Positions 37,019 through 45,180 of a stretch of DNA of 64,000 nucleotides are shown piece by piece (position 1 is the stretch's first letter; the number at the start of each line of letters is the position of its first letter). The position numbers and the translations under genes are program-made. Location of the stretch: positions 310,001 through 374,000 of the forward strand of contig NZ_CP155447.1 in assembly GCF_045290345.1 (NCBI RefSeq). The letters run 5' to 3'. The stretch is from Singulisphaera sp045290345 (lineage in GTDB: Bacteria; Planctomycetota; Planctomycetia; Isosphaerales; Isosphaeraceae). The notes below the pieces were generated by a model, which had not been told where the DNA came from, ran no database searches, and saw only the letters and a program-made list of their open reading frames with translations.

Positions 37019-37744
37019 TTAAACCATACCTTGAAGCTCATCGAACGCATTGTCGTGAGACATGCATTCAATGCGACGCCATTGGTCGGTTGCACCGGGA
37101 ATGGACAGCGCCGAACGTCGATAGGGGTCACAGATTTGGCTGACCCCCATGCAGCGTAGAAACAACATCAAATGGGCAGGCGTAGTTGAATGAGCCAGAC
37201 GGTCTTCATCTTCGGTCACGCCCACCACTACCAACAATCTGAAATCTCCCGACGATGTTTTGAAACTCAGACGACGCTCATCTGTCCACAAATAAAGCCC
37301 ACGGATGGTTCCAACCACGTTCAACTCGAAAACATCGTCGGAAATACCAGACCAGAGTTTGCCGCCACGATCCGTAAAAAACACGAAGGGAAGATGGTAG
37401 CCAAAACCCATGTCGCCCTTTTCCCACAACCACTGAGTAAGAATCTGGTACAACAAGTCGCAAGGCCATTCTTCAAGGCTGTTTGTTCTAACCGAGAATT
37501 CCCACGGAAACGCTGTGTCTGTTGAGTGAAGCGGTTGCGTAAGGCCAAGCGTCATACAAAGGAAGCCGTCGCTCGCACGCCGTGGACTGAACCTCATCGC
37601 ACAAGCCCCCGGAAGGACGTATTCCTTCCAAGCGAATGAAGTAACCGATCCCGGTGGAATCGTATCACCCAAAATCCGCTGTACCGCCAGACCACGTTCT
37701 TCCCAGCGGCTCTTCCACTCAAGGTCTTCTTGCATCTTTGCCAT
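37019..37744 (-). CDS. SUFU (suppressor of fused) domain protein
   Basis: From ATG 37744 the protein has 241 residues. The pattern FSPRRASDGFLCMTLGLTQP, EFSVRTNSLEEWPCDLLYQI, LTQWLWEKGD and YHLPFVFFTDRGG matches the bacterial SUFU-like fold, in which a beta-rich core is followed by an EEWP..LL helix. SUFU-like proteins are known as immunity proteins in polymorphic toxin systems; no toxin gene is seen next to it. Base composition is clearly more AT-rich than in the core genes of the window, especially upstream (37745-37960), which suggests recent acquisition. It lies between repeat copies E and F. Confidence 0.7.
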   Translation of the reverse strand: MAKMQEDLEWKSRWEERGLAVQRILGDTIPPGSVTSFAWKEYVLPGACAMRFSPRRASDGFLCMTLGLTQPLHSTDTAFPWEFSVRTNSLEEWPCDLLYQILTQWLWEKGDMGFGYHLPFVFFTDRGGKLWSGISDDVFELNVVGTIRGLYLWTDERRLSFKTSSGDFRLLVVVGVTEDEDRLAHSTTPAHLMLFLRCMGVSQICDPYRRSALSIPGATDQWRRIECMSHDNAFDELQGMV

Positions 37745-37988
37745 AACTACCCCTGGACACTCAGCTTTATACATAAACAAAATATTTACAATTACGTCAT
37801 CACTCAATACGCATATTTACACAACCTATTTTCACTATGCCTGCATAATCTGAACAAGTTTATTCCTGAGACATTTTGCGGTGCCCTATTCCACCTAGAC
37901 AACGGCAATATCGACAAATGTCTCCAATAGTGTTCCCCATGCGATTCTTGCATCCGTGTTGATGGCAAGAAAGGGGGCACCAGGAGTG

Positions 37989-38122
37989 GCCAGGCACTTC
38001 TGAAGAGGTAGGCTGGGTAAGTTCGTCGAACGGCTGATGCCTCACCGAAATCCTACGGGGCCTGAGGTTTCGACGGTCAGGTTCACCAATTTGCCAGGAT
38101 CACTCCGTCGCAAGTGCCTGGC
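37989..38122 (+). repeat. 134-bp TIR element, copy F
   Basis: Full length, with perfect ends GCCAGGCACTT and AAGTGCCTGGC. Its right flank (AAAGCCCGTTC) leads directly into a truncated paralogue of the secreted-protein genes at 38302 and 40306. Confidence 0.88.
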
Positions 38123-38135
38123 TAAAGCCCGTTCC

Positions 38136-38222
38136 TCGGTAGCTGGCGGGACGATCACGCTCCTGAGTTCGGATGCGGAAATCGCGAAGCCCAAACGACA
38201 AGTATTCCCGGTTACCCTCTGA
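38136..38222 (+). pseudogene. C-terminal fragment of the paired secreted-protein family
   Basis: A 29-codon frame ends LSSDAEIAKPKRQVFPVTL and then stops. The protein at 38302-38937 ends IASDAETPKPKAQVFPAIF, so this is the tail of a third family member, on the opposite strand. It begins 13 bp after the right end of repeat copy F, with no start codon. Confidence 0.6.
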
Positions 38223-38301
38223 CCCCCACGGCGATTGCACCATGAAACGCAGGACCATTGGTACAATCGCCCTGTTAACTAACTGAACCGACAGCGCGAC
38301 T

Positions 38302-38937
38302 TCAGAAGATGGCTGGAAACACCTGAGCTTTTGGCTTAGGGGTCTCCGCATCGGAGGCGATCTGGCGGATGGAATCGCCTTCGAGGCGATAGATCTCCTC
38401 GACGTAATCCCAGATTTTCGACTGTAACGACCAGGAGTAAATATTCGGGCTAAATCGGACAGTGACCTTCCAGACGCCGTCATGATCCCGCTCGACACGA
38501 TGGACCACAGCGATCCAGCCGGCGTTACGGACTGGATGATCGTCGTAGTGTGGCAGCCAGTCGAAGTGCGACATTCGGGCCGGTGGGCAGGGATCCAACT
38601 TGGGGAACCGGGACACGAAATCATCCTGTGCCCTCGCTTCGTCCCCTTCCACGCCCTTTCTTGGATAGACCACGGTGCCACGGTAGCCGGGAGCATCGTC
38701 CTTTATGACCATTGTTTCAACGACGGAGGAGTCGATCCGTCCGGGGATTGTGTACACCTGAGGGGGCAAGGGGGCGGTGGACAGCATTGCCAGTCCGCGT
38801 TTCGTCGTCGAAGCCCGGAGTTCGAAGGGCCCGACCCGGATCGGTTTCAGCGGGGGAAAAGTCCGAGGCTCCTCCGCCACTGCTGCCAGAGGGACGAGAA
38901 GCGTTAATCCCGAGACCACTTTCGTCAACTTTCCCAT
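38302..38937 (-). CDS. Secreted protein, paralogue of 40306-40920
   Basis: This 211-residue protein starts MGKLTKVVSGLTLLVPLAAVAE, a signal peptide. Its C-terminal half (SHFDWLPHYDDHPV, GWIAVVHRVERDHDGVWKVT, VRFSPNIYSWS, DYVEEIYRLEG) is clearly related to the protein at 40306-40920 (LHFDWLQHDPYF, GWAGVIKDVEQLPKGGWIAT, IRVSPRIYPQS, DYVEETYRFQN). No known domain is recognised. Its base composition is GC-rich, unlike its paralogue, so the two diverged or arrived separately. Confidence 0.7.
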   Translation of the reverse strand: MGKLTKVVSGLTLLVPLAAVAEEPRTFPPLKPIRVGPFELRASTTKRGLAMLSTAPLPPQVYTIPGRIDSSVVETMVIKDDAPGYRGTVVYPRKGVEGDEARAQDDFVSRFPKLDPCPPARMSHFDWLPHYDDHPVRNAGWIAVVHRVERDHDGVWKVTVRFSPNIYSWSLQSKIWDYVEEIYRLEGDSIRQIASDAETPKPKAQVFPAIF

Positions 38938-39288
38938 CAGATCCCCACCTTGGAATCGAGAGACGTCCGATCGAACCGACTGGACAGCGACGACAAGCCC
39001 CTAATTGCCCATCATCTCCGATGATGGGTCGGTCTCAGCGTGAGAGGGGATGGCCGAGGCCATGGTCCGCTCACCTTCTTACGAATCGGCAAATCCGTCA
39101 AGACACGATGGGGGCTAGGAGTGGCCAGGCACTTCTGAAGTGGGGGAGAGACCTGGCCAGGCACCTCCGCCCCGGTAAGACGGGAGGCCTAGTAGATCCA
39201 CAAGATCATGACATGTGGATTTTCCACATTACTGTGGACAACCGATCACATCCTCCGTAGATTCGCCGAAACCGAGGAAGGTTCCACG
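38938..39288. other. Intergenic region with solo repeat ends
   Basis: Two left ends of the TIR element lie here without the rest of the element: GCCAGGCACTT at 39124-39134, after GGGCTAGGAGTG, and GCCAGGCACCT at 39156-39166. They are probably remnants of deleted copies. GAGGAAGG just before 39289 is the ribosome binding site of the RAYT gene. Nothing else is supported. Confidence 0.6.
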
Positions 39289-40236
39289 ATGTCTACCCCA
39301 CGCTCGCAACTCGTCGACGAAGCCGTCACACCGTGGTATCACTGCATCTCACGTTGCGTCCGACGCGCCCAACTCTGCGGCGACGACTGCGCCCACCGCA
39401 AGGACTGGATCATCGCGCGGCTACGGGAACTCGTCGAACTCTTTGCCATCCACTGCGGCGGATTTGCCGTCATGGACAATCACCTCCACCTCCTTCTCCG
39501 GCTCGGTTCCGACCGAGCTCGAGCGTGGTCGGATGAGGAGGTCGCACGCCGCTGGCTGACCTTGCACCCGCTCCGCGATCTCTTGGGACAGGCCTTGCCG
39601 GTCGCCGAGGAACGGGTGCGCCAATGCGCCGCGGACGCTTCCTGGGTCACCCGGACCCGCGCCAGGCTGGGAGACCTGGGCTAGTTCATAAAGAGCTTGA
39701 AGGAACCACTGGCTCGGCGGGCCAACCGCGAGGACGGCTACACCGGAGCCTTCTGGGAGGGCCGGTTTCGCAGCGTCGCCGTGCTCGACGACGAAGCCCT
39801 CTTGGCCGTCGCCGCTTACATTGACCTGAACCCCGTTGCCGCCGGTATCGCCGAGACTCCCGAGATGGCGTCGCACACTTCGCTCCGCGCTCGGCTCGAC
39901 CACGTTCGGGACCAGGAAGTCACGGCCACGCTCCGCGACGATCTCTCGACCCAATCCGATGACGCCACCCAGGAGGGAGAAAAGTCAGCCGGCCCGCACC
40001 CCAGTCCAGCTTTGAGCGGAAGCCTGATCGTCGTTGAATCTCTCGCCCCCTGGCGGTCTTCGAGTAGCGAGCCAACTGAAGCTACCCAGTTCCTCCAGTT
40101 TGAGTCCCTGGTTTCCTGGCTTCCTTCATGGACGCATTTGACGTATACGTTAACGAAAACGGGCCTTGGCTCTCCTGGAGAATGGAGGCTAGACATGGAC
40201 AAGATTATGCTACCCGATGATGCGCAGCCTAATTGA
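39289..40236 (+). pseudogene. REP-associated tyrosine transposase (RAYT), amber-interrupted
   Basis: The gene starts at ATG 39289. The product shows the IS200/IS605-like RAYT pattern: TPWYHCISRCVRRAQLCGDD, the HUH motif AVMDNHLHLLL, SLKEPLARRANREDGYTGAF, WEGRFRSVAVLDDEALLAVA and AYIDLNPVAAGIAETPE. At 39682-39684 a TAG interrupts the frame between LGDLG and FIKSLKEP, where relatives usually have Trp, so one G-to-A change would explain it. The frame is otherwise open to 40236, although the last 70 codons run through a repeat. RAYTs move short palindromic REP-type elements, which makes this gene a candidate source for the repeats around it. Confidence 0.85.
40048..40123 (+). repeat. Second repeat family, copy 1
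   Basis: CCCTGGCGGTCTTCGAGTAG and the following sequence to about 40123 recur at 41239-41321 with few changes. The repeat holds GTAGC and GCTAC as an inverted pair and AACTG...CAGTT as another, a REP-like layout. It lies within the extended reading frame at the end of the RAYT pseudogene. Confidence 0.7.
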
Positions 40237-40305
40237 CTAAACGCACGTTATACTTAAATAGATTAAGACGCACGAATCTGATTATCCAAACTTCCACTTA
40301 AAGAG

Positions 40306-40920
40306 GTGGGCAAGATGACTCCTTTTTCAAACAAGAAAGCTTGGTGTGCGATTGTTTCTTCAGTGGCACTGCTTTCCTTTGCTACCGAAGTCGGAGCACA
40401 GACCACTCCAAAAGGCCGCGATTCAGGTCGAAGCAGCCGGACAAAATCTGCAACAGCAAGGTCGCTTGCAACGAGTCGCCGCCCAGGGCAACCCTTGCCG
40501 AATCCGAAATACCTTCTTCCGGAACGCGACCTCGTTGAAACAATTATTCTGCCGAACCCTAAGGCAGACAAAGACTCTAAAATGCTGCAATCGAGTGTTG
40601 CAGAATTTCTGTCACGCTTTGACGCGTCTTATGCTGAACGGGCCTTGCATTTTGACTGGTTACAGCATGACCCTTACTTTCAACAGATTCAGGGTCGCGT
40701 TTCTGGTTGGGCTGGCGTCATTAAAGATGTTGAGCAATTGCCTAAAGGTGGATGGATCGCCACAATTCGAGTGAGCCCGAGAATCTATCCGCAGTCTAGG
40801 GCTATCTTGCTCGACTACGTCGAAGAGACCTACAGATTTCAAAACGGAAATCTTGTTATGGTCGCCACAGATGTTTTTGAGAAAAAGCCTGATAAAAAGC
40901 AGATTTATACACCTTTCTGA
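40306..40920 (+). CDS. Secreted protein, paralogue of 38302-38937
   Basis: The 204-residue protein has an N-terminal signal (KKAWCAIVSSVALLSFATEVGA), a basic linker, and a C-terminal half homologous to the protein encoded at 38302-38937. Codons are AT-richer than those of its paralogue and of the core genes. Start choice: MGKMTPF at 40306 has AAAGAGGTGGG just upstream; ATG 40315 is an alternative. Repeat copy G begins 24 bp after the stop. The two paralogues face each other around the RAYT pseudogene. Function is unknown. Confidence 0.7.
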   Translation: MGKMTPFSNKKAWCAIVSSVALLSFATEVGAQTTPKGRDSGRSSRTKSATARSLATSRRPGQPLPNPKYLLPERDLVETIILPNPKADKDSKMLQSSVAEFLSRFDASYAERALHFDWLQHDPYFQQIQGRVSGWAGVIKDVEQLPKGGWIATIRVSPRIYPQSRAILLDYVEETYRFQNGNLVMVATDVFEKKPDKKQIYTPF

Positions 40921-40944
40921 ATACGACATGAAGGGCCAGGAACG

Positions 40945-41078
40945 GCCAGGCACTTCTGAAGGGGTAGGCTGGGCAAGCTCGTCGAACGGCTGACGCCTCA
41001 CCGAAATCCCACGGGGCCGGAGGTTTCGACGGTCAGGTTCGCCAATCTGCCAGGATCACTCCGTCGCAAGTACCTGGC
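40945..41078 (+). repeat. 134-bp TIR element, copy G
   Basis: Full length, with ends GCCAGGCACTT and AAGTACCTGGC (one mismatch). It is preceded by GGGCCAGGAAC and followed by TCAAGCCCGTTC, like the other copies. A minus-strand gene fragment abuts its right edge. Confidence 0.87.
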
Positions 41079-41199
41079 TCAAGCCCGTTCCGAAGCGTCA
41101 AGGCTGCTTCGGCAAAGTCGAGCTGCTGCGGTGCAGTGACGGGAAGAGCCTTCCATTCCTGAATTCGGTTCATGATCGCCGGGGCCTCGGAGACGACGC
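41079..41199 (-). pseudogene. Gene fragment abutting repeat copy G (possibly DUF932-like)
   Basis: On the minus strand a frame reads CVVSEAPAIMNRIQEWKALP, VTAPQQLDFAEAALTLR and then runs into the repeat. The pattern of a Trp before a QQLDFAEAALTLR helix recalls DUF932/DUF945 plasmid- or phage-type proteins, but this is a weak match made by eye. There is no start, and the end is set by the repeat. Confidence 0.3.
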
Positions 41200-41238
41200 A
41201 GCTTGAGTGCCTGGCTTCCTGGCTTGGCTCCTCTCGAT

Positions 41239-41321
41239 CCCTGGCGGTCTTCGAGTAGCAAGTTAACTGAAGCTACCCAATTTCTCCAGTTTGAGTGCCT
41301 GGCTTTCTGGCTTCCTGGCTT
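41239..41321 (+). repeat. Second repeat family, copy 2
   Basis: Matches the repeat at 40048-40123: CCCTGGCGGTCTTCGAGTAG, AACTGAAGCTACCCA, CTCCAGTTTGAGTGCCTGG. It lies between copy G and the isochorismatase-like gene. Confidence 0.7.
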
Positions 41322-41439
41322 GCATCAATCGACCGATCCCGATGAGGGCCTTGCCTCTCCTGCTCACCACGATCAGAATTCGAGTGATGCGGGCTCCGCG
41401 CCCCTCTCGTGATTCAGTGTGGAAGGGAGATTCGTTTCG

Positions 41440-42546
41440 ATGGGCAACGTTCCAACACTTCGGTGGTTCGGTCCGGTCCTCGCGCTGCTGCTGGGCATCG
41501 TTTCCGAGGCCGGGGCTCAGGAGAAGGGGACGAGGGTCTACGAGAATCGGCTCATGCCGTTGACGAACCCGAAGCCGCTCCTGGCCGACCACCCCGAGTT
41601 CATCGCGCCGATCGAGGAAGTGACCCGCTTCGAGGCACCCGTTCTCGTCGACGACCCGGACGCCGATCTGAACGTGAGGGCCTGGCGCTTCACCTACAAC
41701 GGCCGCGGGATCATCGAGATGCCGAATCGGCTCCGCGCTGACGACACGGCCGTCATCATGGTCCATCCCTGGGGTATCGACGACGGCCAGGGTTGGAAGA
41801 CGCCCGAGCCCAACGGCGTCTGCGACTTCTGCACCCCGGTCAAGAATGAACTGGCGGCCCGCCACACGCGTGAGGTGGTCAACCCATTCCTCAAGTCGGT
41901 ACGCGGCCAGGTCAGCATGGTCATGTTCAGCCTCCGCGGGCCCTCCGACCCCATCCGCAAAAAGATGTACCGATCGTTTGGGCACAAGCCCACCGACGCG
42001 GAACGAACGCAGGGCCGGAAAGAGCTGAAGGAAAAACTCGCCAGCCTGACTTACAAGGGAGAACCGCTTCCCGAAACGCTGACGATCTCCAGCGACAAGC
42101 CGGTCATCGACTACTTCCGCCAGTTCCCCGGCCTCGACGCCAGCCCCCGCTACAACGGTCCACACTTCTGGGACGTACCGGTCCCCATCACGAAAGACAT
42201 CGACACAGAAGATAATGATGTCGTGATCTTCGACGAAGACGGCTACCCTGCGCTCCGCGATTTCCTCAAGAAGAACAAAGTCCGCCATGTTCTTCTGACC
42301 GGATACGCAACCGACATGTGCTATTGCCGCACCACGGCCGGATACGAGAACCTCTCGAAGGATTTCAACGTTTTCCTCGTCGGCGACGCCAGCCTGGCCA
42401 CCTTCCCAAGCAACTCCACTCCCCGCTTTGCCACGAACGCGGCTATCTCGTTCGCCGCCCTCAACCAGCTCATCACCCAGGTCTCCTGGGTCAAATTCAC
42501 GGGCACGAAGCGGCCTGCCTCGGAAACCCGGGAAAGCCAAAAATAA
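41440..42546 (+). CDS. Secreted isochorismatase-like cysteine hydrolase
   Basis: The start at ATG 41440 has GAAGGGAGA upstream and gives 368 residues with a signal peptide (FGPVLALLLGIVSEAGAQ). The C-terminal half has the isochorismatase-like core: DTAVIMVHPWGIDDGQGW supplies the first Asp region, and VLLTGYATDMCYCRTTAGYE supplies the nucleophilic Cys, followed by FLVGDASLATFPS. A cysteine hydrolase acting outside the cytoplasm is therefore likely; the substrate is unknown. The stop codon lies in the first bases of the long inverted repeat at 42542. Confidence 0.83.
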   Translation: MGNVPTLRWFGPVLALLLGIVSEAGAQEKGTRVYENRLMPLTNPKPLLADHPEFIAPIEEVTRFEAPVLVDDPDADLNVRAWRFTYNGRGIIEMPNRLRADDTAVIMVHPWGIDDGQGWKTPEPNGVCDFCTPVKNELAARHTREVVNPFLKSVRGQVSMVMFSLRGPSDPIRKKMYRSFGHKPTDAERTQGRKELKEKLASLTYKGEPLPETLTISSDKPVIDYFRQFPGLDASPRYNGPHFWDVPVPITKDIDTEDNDVVIFDEDGYPALRDFLKKNKVRHVLLTGYATDMCYCRTTAGYENLSKDFNVFLVGDASLATFPSNSTPRFATNAAISFAALNQLITQVSWVKFTGTKRPASETRESQK

Positions 42547-42768
42547 CAATAAACCGCGACTGGGCGAGAATCTCGATGGAATTACGGCCCGGCCGTATCC
42601 CCTCGGCTCAGGGCCATTCCTTAGGGCTCGCGCCGAGCCCGAGGGAATTACGGCCGGGCCGGCCGTGCTACTGAAAACCGAAGGATTTACGGCCAAGCCG
42701 GCCGTGCGAAAGCAAACCAACCCGGTGCGGAAACCGCAAGAATCCTCGGTGCTTTCGCTCGGTCGCGG
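42542..42768 (+). repeat. Long inverted repeat, left copy
   Basis: This 227-bp stretch is an imperfect inverted copy of 44730-44982. Shared blocks include AATAACAA, CCGCGACTGGGCGAGAATCT, CTCAGGGCCATTCC, GAGGGAATTACGGCCGGGCC, GGCCGTGCTACTG, TGCGGAAACCGCAA and TTTCGCTC. Within it the palindrome ACGGCCGGGCCGGCCGT or a variant recurs. The 219 bp after it, up to the phoD start, show no feature I can support. Confidence 0.85.
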
Positions 42769-42987
42769 ACGGCCGTGAGGGGGGGATGAAGTTTGCGAGA
42801 AATCCGATCGGATCTGGGGCCACCAGCCGCCGCACTCCTTGACTCGAACCGGTGGCTTGCCTCAACTTGGTAGAAGACGAATTCACTGCCAAGACCACCC
42901 GCCTCATCCCGATCGAAGTTCGCCTCGAACCGACCGGGAATCCTGCGTGGATTCCACTCTGTCACTCGTTGCCAAGGATCGTCTTTC

Positions 42988-44583
42988 ATGTCAGACCTGG
43001 ACCTGACCGCGCTCCATGAGTTCGCCCGCCGCGAGGGGGGCCTCAGCCGGCGAACCTTCCTCGCCTATAGCAGTACCCTCGCGGCCTTGCCCTGGCTTGC
43101 GGAACGGTCGCAGGCGGCCGTCATGCAAAAAGTCAAGTTCGCCGCCAACCCGTTCAGCCTTGGCGTCGCGTCGGGTGACCCGACGAGTACGGGGGTTGTC
43201 CTCTGGACACGACTGGCCCCCGAACCGCTCATTCCGGGAGGTGGGCTCCCCGCCGAGGCGATCGAGGTGCAGTGGGAGATCGCCGACGATGAGGCCATGA
43301 CGAAGGTGGTCCGCCGCGGAACCGCGCTGGCGACCCCGCAACTCGGGCACTCGGTTCACGTCGAGGCGGGCGGCCTGAAACCAGACCGGTGGTACTGGTA
43401 TCGGTTCCGGGCCGGCGACGCGGAGAGCCCCCCAGCACGCACCCGGACCATGCCCGCCCCCTCGGCCCAGCCCGATCGGCTCCGGTTCGCCTTCGCCTCC
43501 TGCCAGCACTACGAAACGGGCCTCTATACCGCCTACGAGCACATGGTCAAGGACGAACTCGACCTGATCCTGCACCTGGGCGATTATATCTACGAAGACG
43601 AGGGGAAGCCGGGGCGGGTCCGCCTGCATCTCGGCAAGGAAATCGAGTCGCTCGACGACTATCGGATTCGCTACGCCCAGTACAAGTCCGACCCGCTGCT
43701 CCAGGCGGCCCACGCGCGTTGCCCCTGGATGGTGACCTGGGACGACCATGAGGTCGACAACAACTACGCAGGGGAATTCTCGGCGATCAAAGGGGTCGAC
43801 AGCCTCGCCCTGCTGGCCCGGCGGGCGAACGCCTACCAGGCCTACTACGAGACGATGCCGTTGCGCCGACCATCGATTCCTCGCGGCCCTCGAATGCGGC
43901 TCTACCGAAAGGCTTCCTTCGGGCGACTGGCCGAGTTGCTCATGCTGGATACCCGCCAGTTCCGCTCCGACCAGGCAAACGGCGACAAGTCGTCCGACCT
44001 GAACGACGAGGCCCTCGACCCGAAGCGCACGATGCTCGGGCAGCGGCAGGCGGGCTGGTTGCAAGCGTCTCTGCTCACGTCCTCCGCAACCTGGAATGTG
44101 ATGGCCCAGCAAGTGATGATGGCTCTGGTCAATCGCAAGCGAGAGGCCAACTCGCTCTACTCGATGGACCAATGGTCCGGCTATGCCGCGGAGCGGATCC
44201 GGCTGGTCAAATTCCTCGCCGAGCGCAGAGTCCCCAACCCGATCGTGCTTACCGGAGACATCCATTCCAACTGGGTCAACGACCTCCGCGTGGACGACCG
44301 AAACCATGAGACCCCGGTGATCGCCACCGAGTTCGTCGGCAGTTCGATCTCGAGCGGCGGCAACGGGACCAGCACCCCCAAGGGCCTGGAGGCGTTGAAG
44401 GCCGAGAACCCGGGCGTTCGGTTCTTCGACGCCCAACGCGGCTACGTTCGCTGCACCGTGACTCCCGGTCTCTGGCGAACCGACCTCGTCGAATTCGAAG
44501 ACATCACCCGCCCCGGCGCTCCGGCCGTGGAACGAGCATCCTTCATTGTCGAGGCCGGTAAGCCGGGCGCTCAAACCGCCTGA
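42988..44583 (+). CDS. phoD: PhoD-family alkaline phosphatase/phosphodiesterase
   Basis: The 531-residue protein has a twin-arginine signal (LSRRTFLAYSSTLAALPWLA, residues 19-38), so it is exported folded, with cofactor. The PhoD N-terminal domain (FSLGVASGDPTSTGVVLWTR) leads into the metallophosphatase core: FAFASCQHYE, LILHLGDYIYEDEG, VTWDDHEVDNNYAG, LLMLDTRQFRSD, VLTGDIHSNW and TEFVGSSISS, which hold the Fe/Ca ligands known for PhoD. It releases phosphate from phosphoesters outside the cytoplasm. The gene is flanked by two inverted copies of a long repeat. Confidence 0.93.
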   Translation: MSDLDLTALHEFARREGGLSRRTFLAYSSTLAALPWLAERSQAAVMQKVKFAANPFSLGVASGDPTSTGVVLWTRLAPEPLIPGGGLPAEAIEVQWEIADDEAMTKVVRRGTALATPQLGHSVHVEAGGLKPDRWYWYRFRAGDAESPPARTRTMPAPSAQPDRLRFAFASCQHYETGLYTAYEHMVKDELDLILHLGDYIYEDEGKPGRVRLHLGKEIESLDDYRIRYAQYKSDPLLQAAHARCPWMVTWDDHEVDNNYAGEFSAIKGVDSLALLARRANAYQAYYETMPLRRPSIPRGPRMRLYRKASFGRLAELLMLDTRQFRSDQANGDKSSDLNDEALDPKRTMLGQRQAGWLQASLLTSSATWNVMAQQVMMALVNRKREANSLYSMDQWSGYAAERIRLVKFLAERRVPNPIVLTGDIHSNWVNDLRVDDRNHETPVIATEFVGSSISSGGNGTSTPKGLEALKAENPGVRFFDAQRGYVRCTVTPGLWRTDLVEFEDITRPGAPAVERASFIVEAGKPGAQTA

Positions 44584-44729
44584 TCCGCTTCTCGACCCAA
44601 GAACTCATCTCCCGCTACCCCCCCCCCAAAAAAAAAGCGAGCCCGCGAGAACAGGCCGGGACTCAATGGGGGGGGGATTCGCCCATCCTCCTCTGCCCGA
44701 AGCTTGGCCCTTCCTAATTTTCCAACGCT
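44584..44729. other. Low-complexity stretch after phoD
   Basis: A run of ten C is followed directly by ten A at about 44617-44637, and a run of nine G lies near 44669. No gene is seen. Confidence 0.6.
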
Positions 44730-44982
44730 CCGCGAAAGAGCGAAAGAACCGATGATTGTTGCGGTTTCCGCAACGGGTGGGTTTGCAGCAGCACGGCCGG
44801 CCCGGCCGTAATTCCCTTCGTTTGCAGTAGCACGGCCGGCCCGGCCGTAATTCCCTCGGGGTCGGCGCGAGTCTAGGGAATGGCCCTGAGCCGTGGGGGA
44901 TATGGCCGGGCCGGCCGTGCTACGGATTCGACCGGGCCGGAAATCCCGCGAGATTCTCGCCCAGTCGCGGATCGTTGTTATT
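44730..44982 (-). repeat. Long inverted repeat, right copy
   Basis: This is the inverted counterpart of 42542-42768; with it, it brackets the phoD gene. The internal palindromic unit GCACGGCCGGCCCGGCCGT occurs twice in tandem here (near 44792 and 44832) and once more inverted at 44905. The region from 44983 to 45180 should hold the promoter of the downstream small genes. Confidence 0.85.
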
Positions 44983-45180
44983 TTTCGCGAAAACCGGAGC
45001 GTTCCGAATCAATTTCCCACCCCAGAAACCCAGACCCACCTGAGACTTACAGCAACATTTAGAAGACTTAATCTCCGATTAACGGTCAGCTTAGCCTCGC
45101 CCTCTAGACTACCTCTCGGATCGCCGACGTGATGACGGGTTGTTGCCGCCAGGTCACGTCACAACCCGGGAGGAAATCTC

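Noticed and set aside
30809..41078. 134-bp elements as true integron attC sites
   Set aside because: Same-strand orientation and a hairpin fold fit, but the ends lack the GTTRRRY/RYYYAAC core sites and no integrase gene is in the window.
41263..42720. 485-codon minus-strand frame opposite the isochorismatase-like gene
   Set aside because: Shadow frame that runs through a dispersed repeat. The plus strand has the Cys-hydrolase motifs and a signal peptide.
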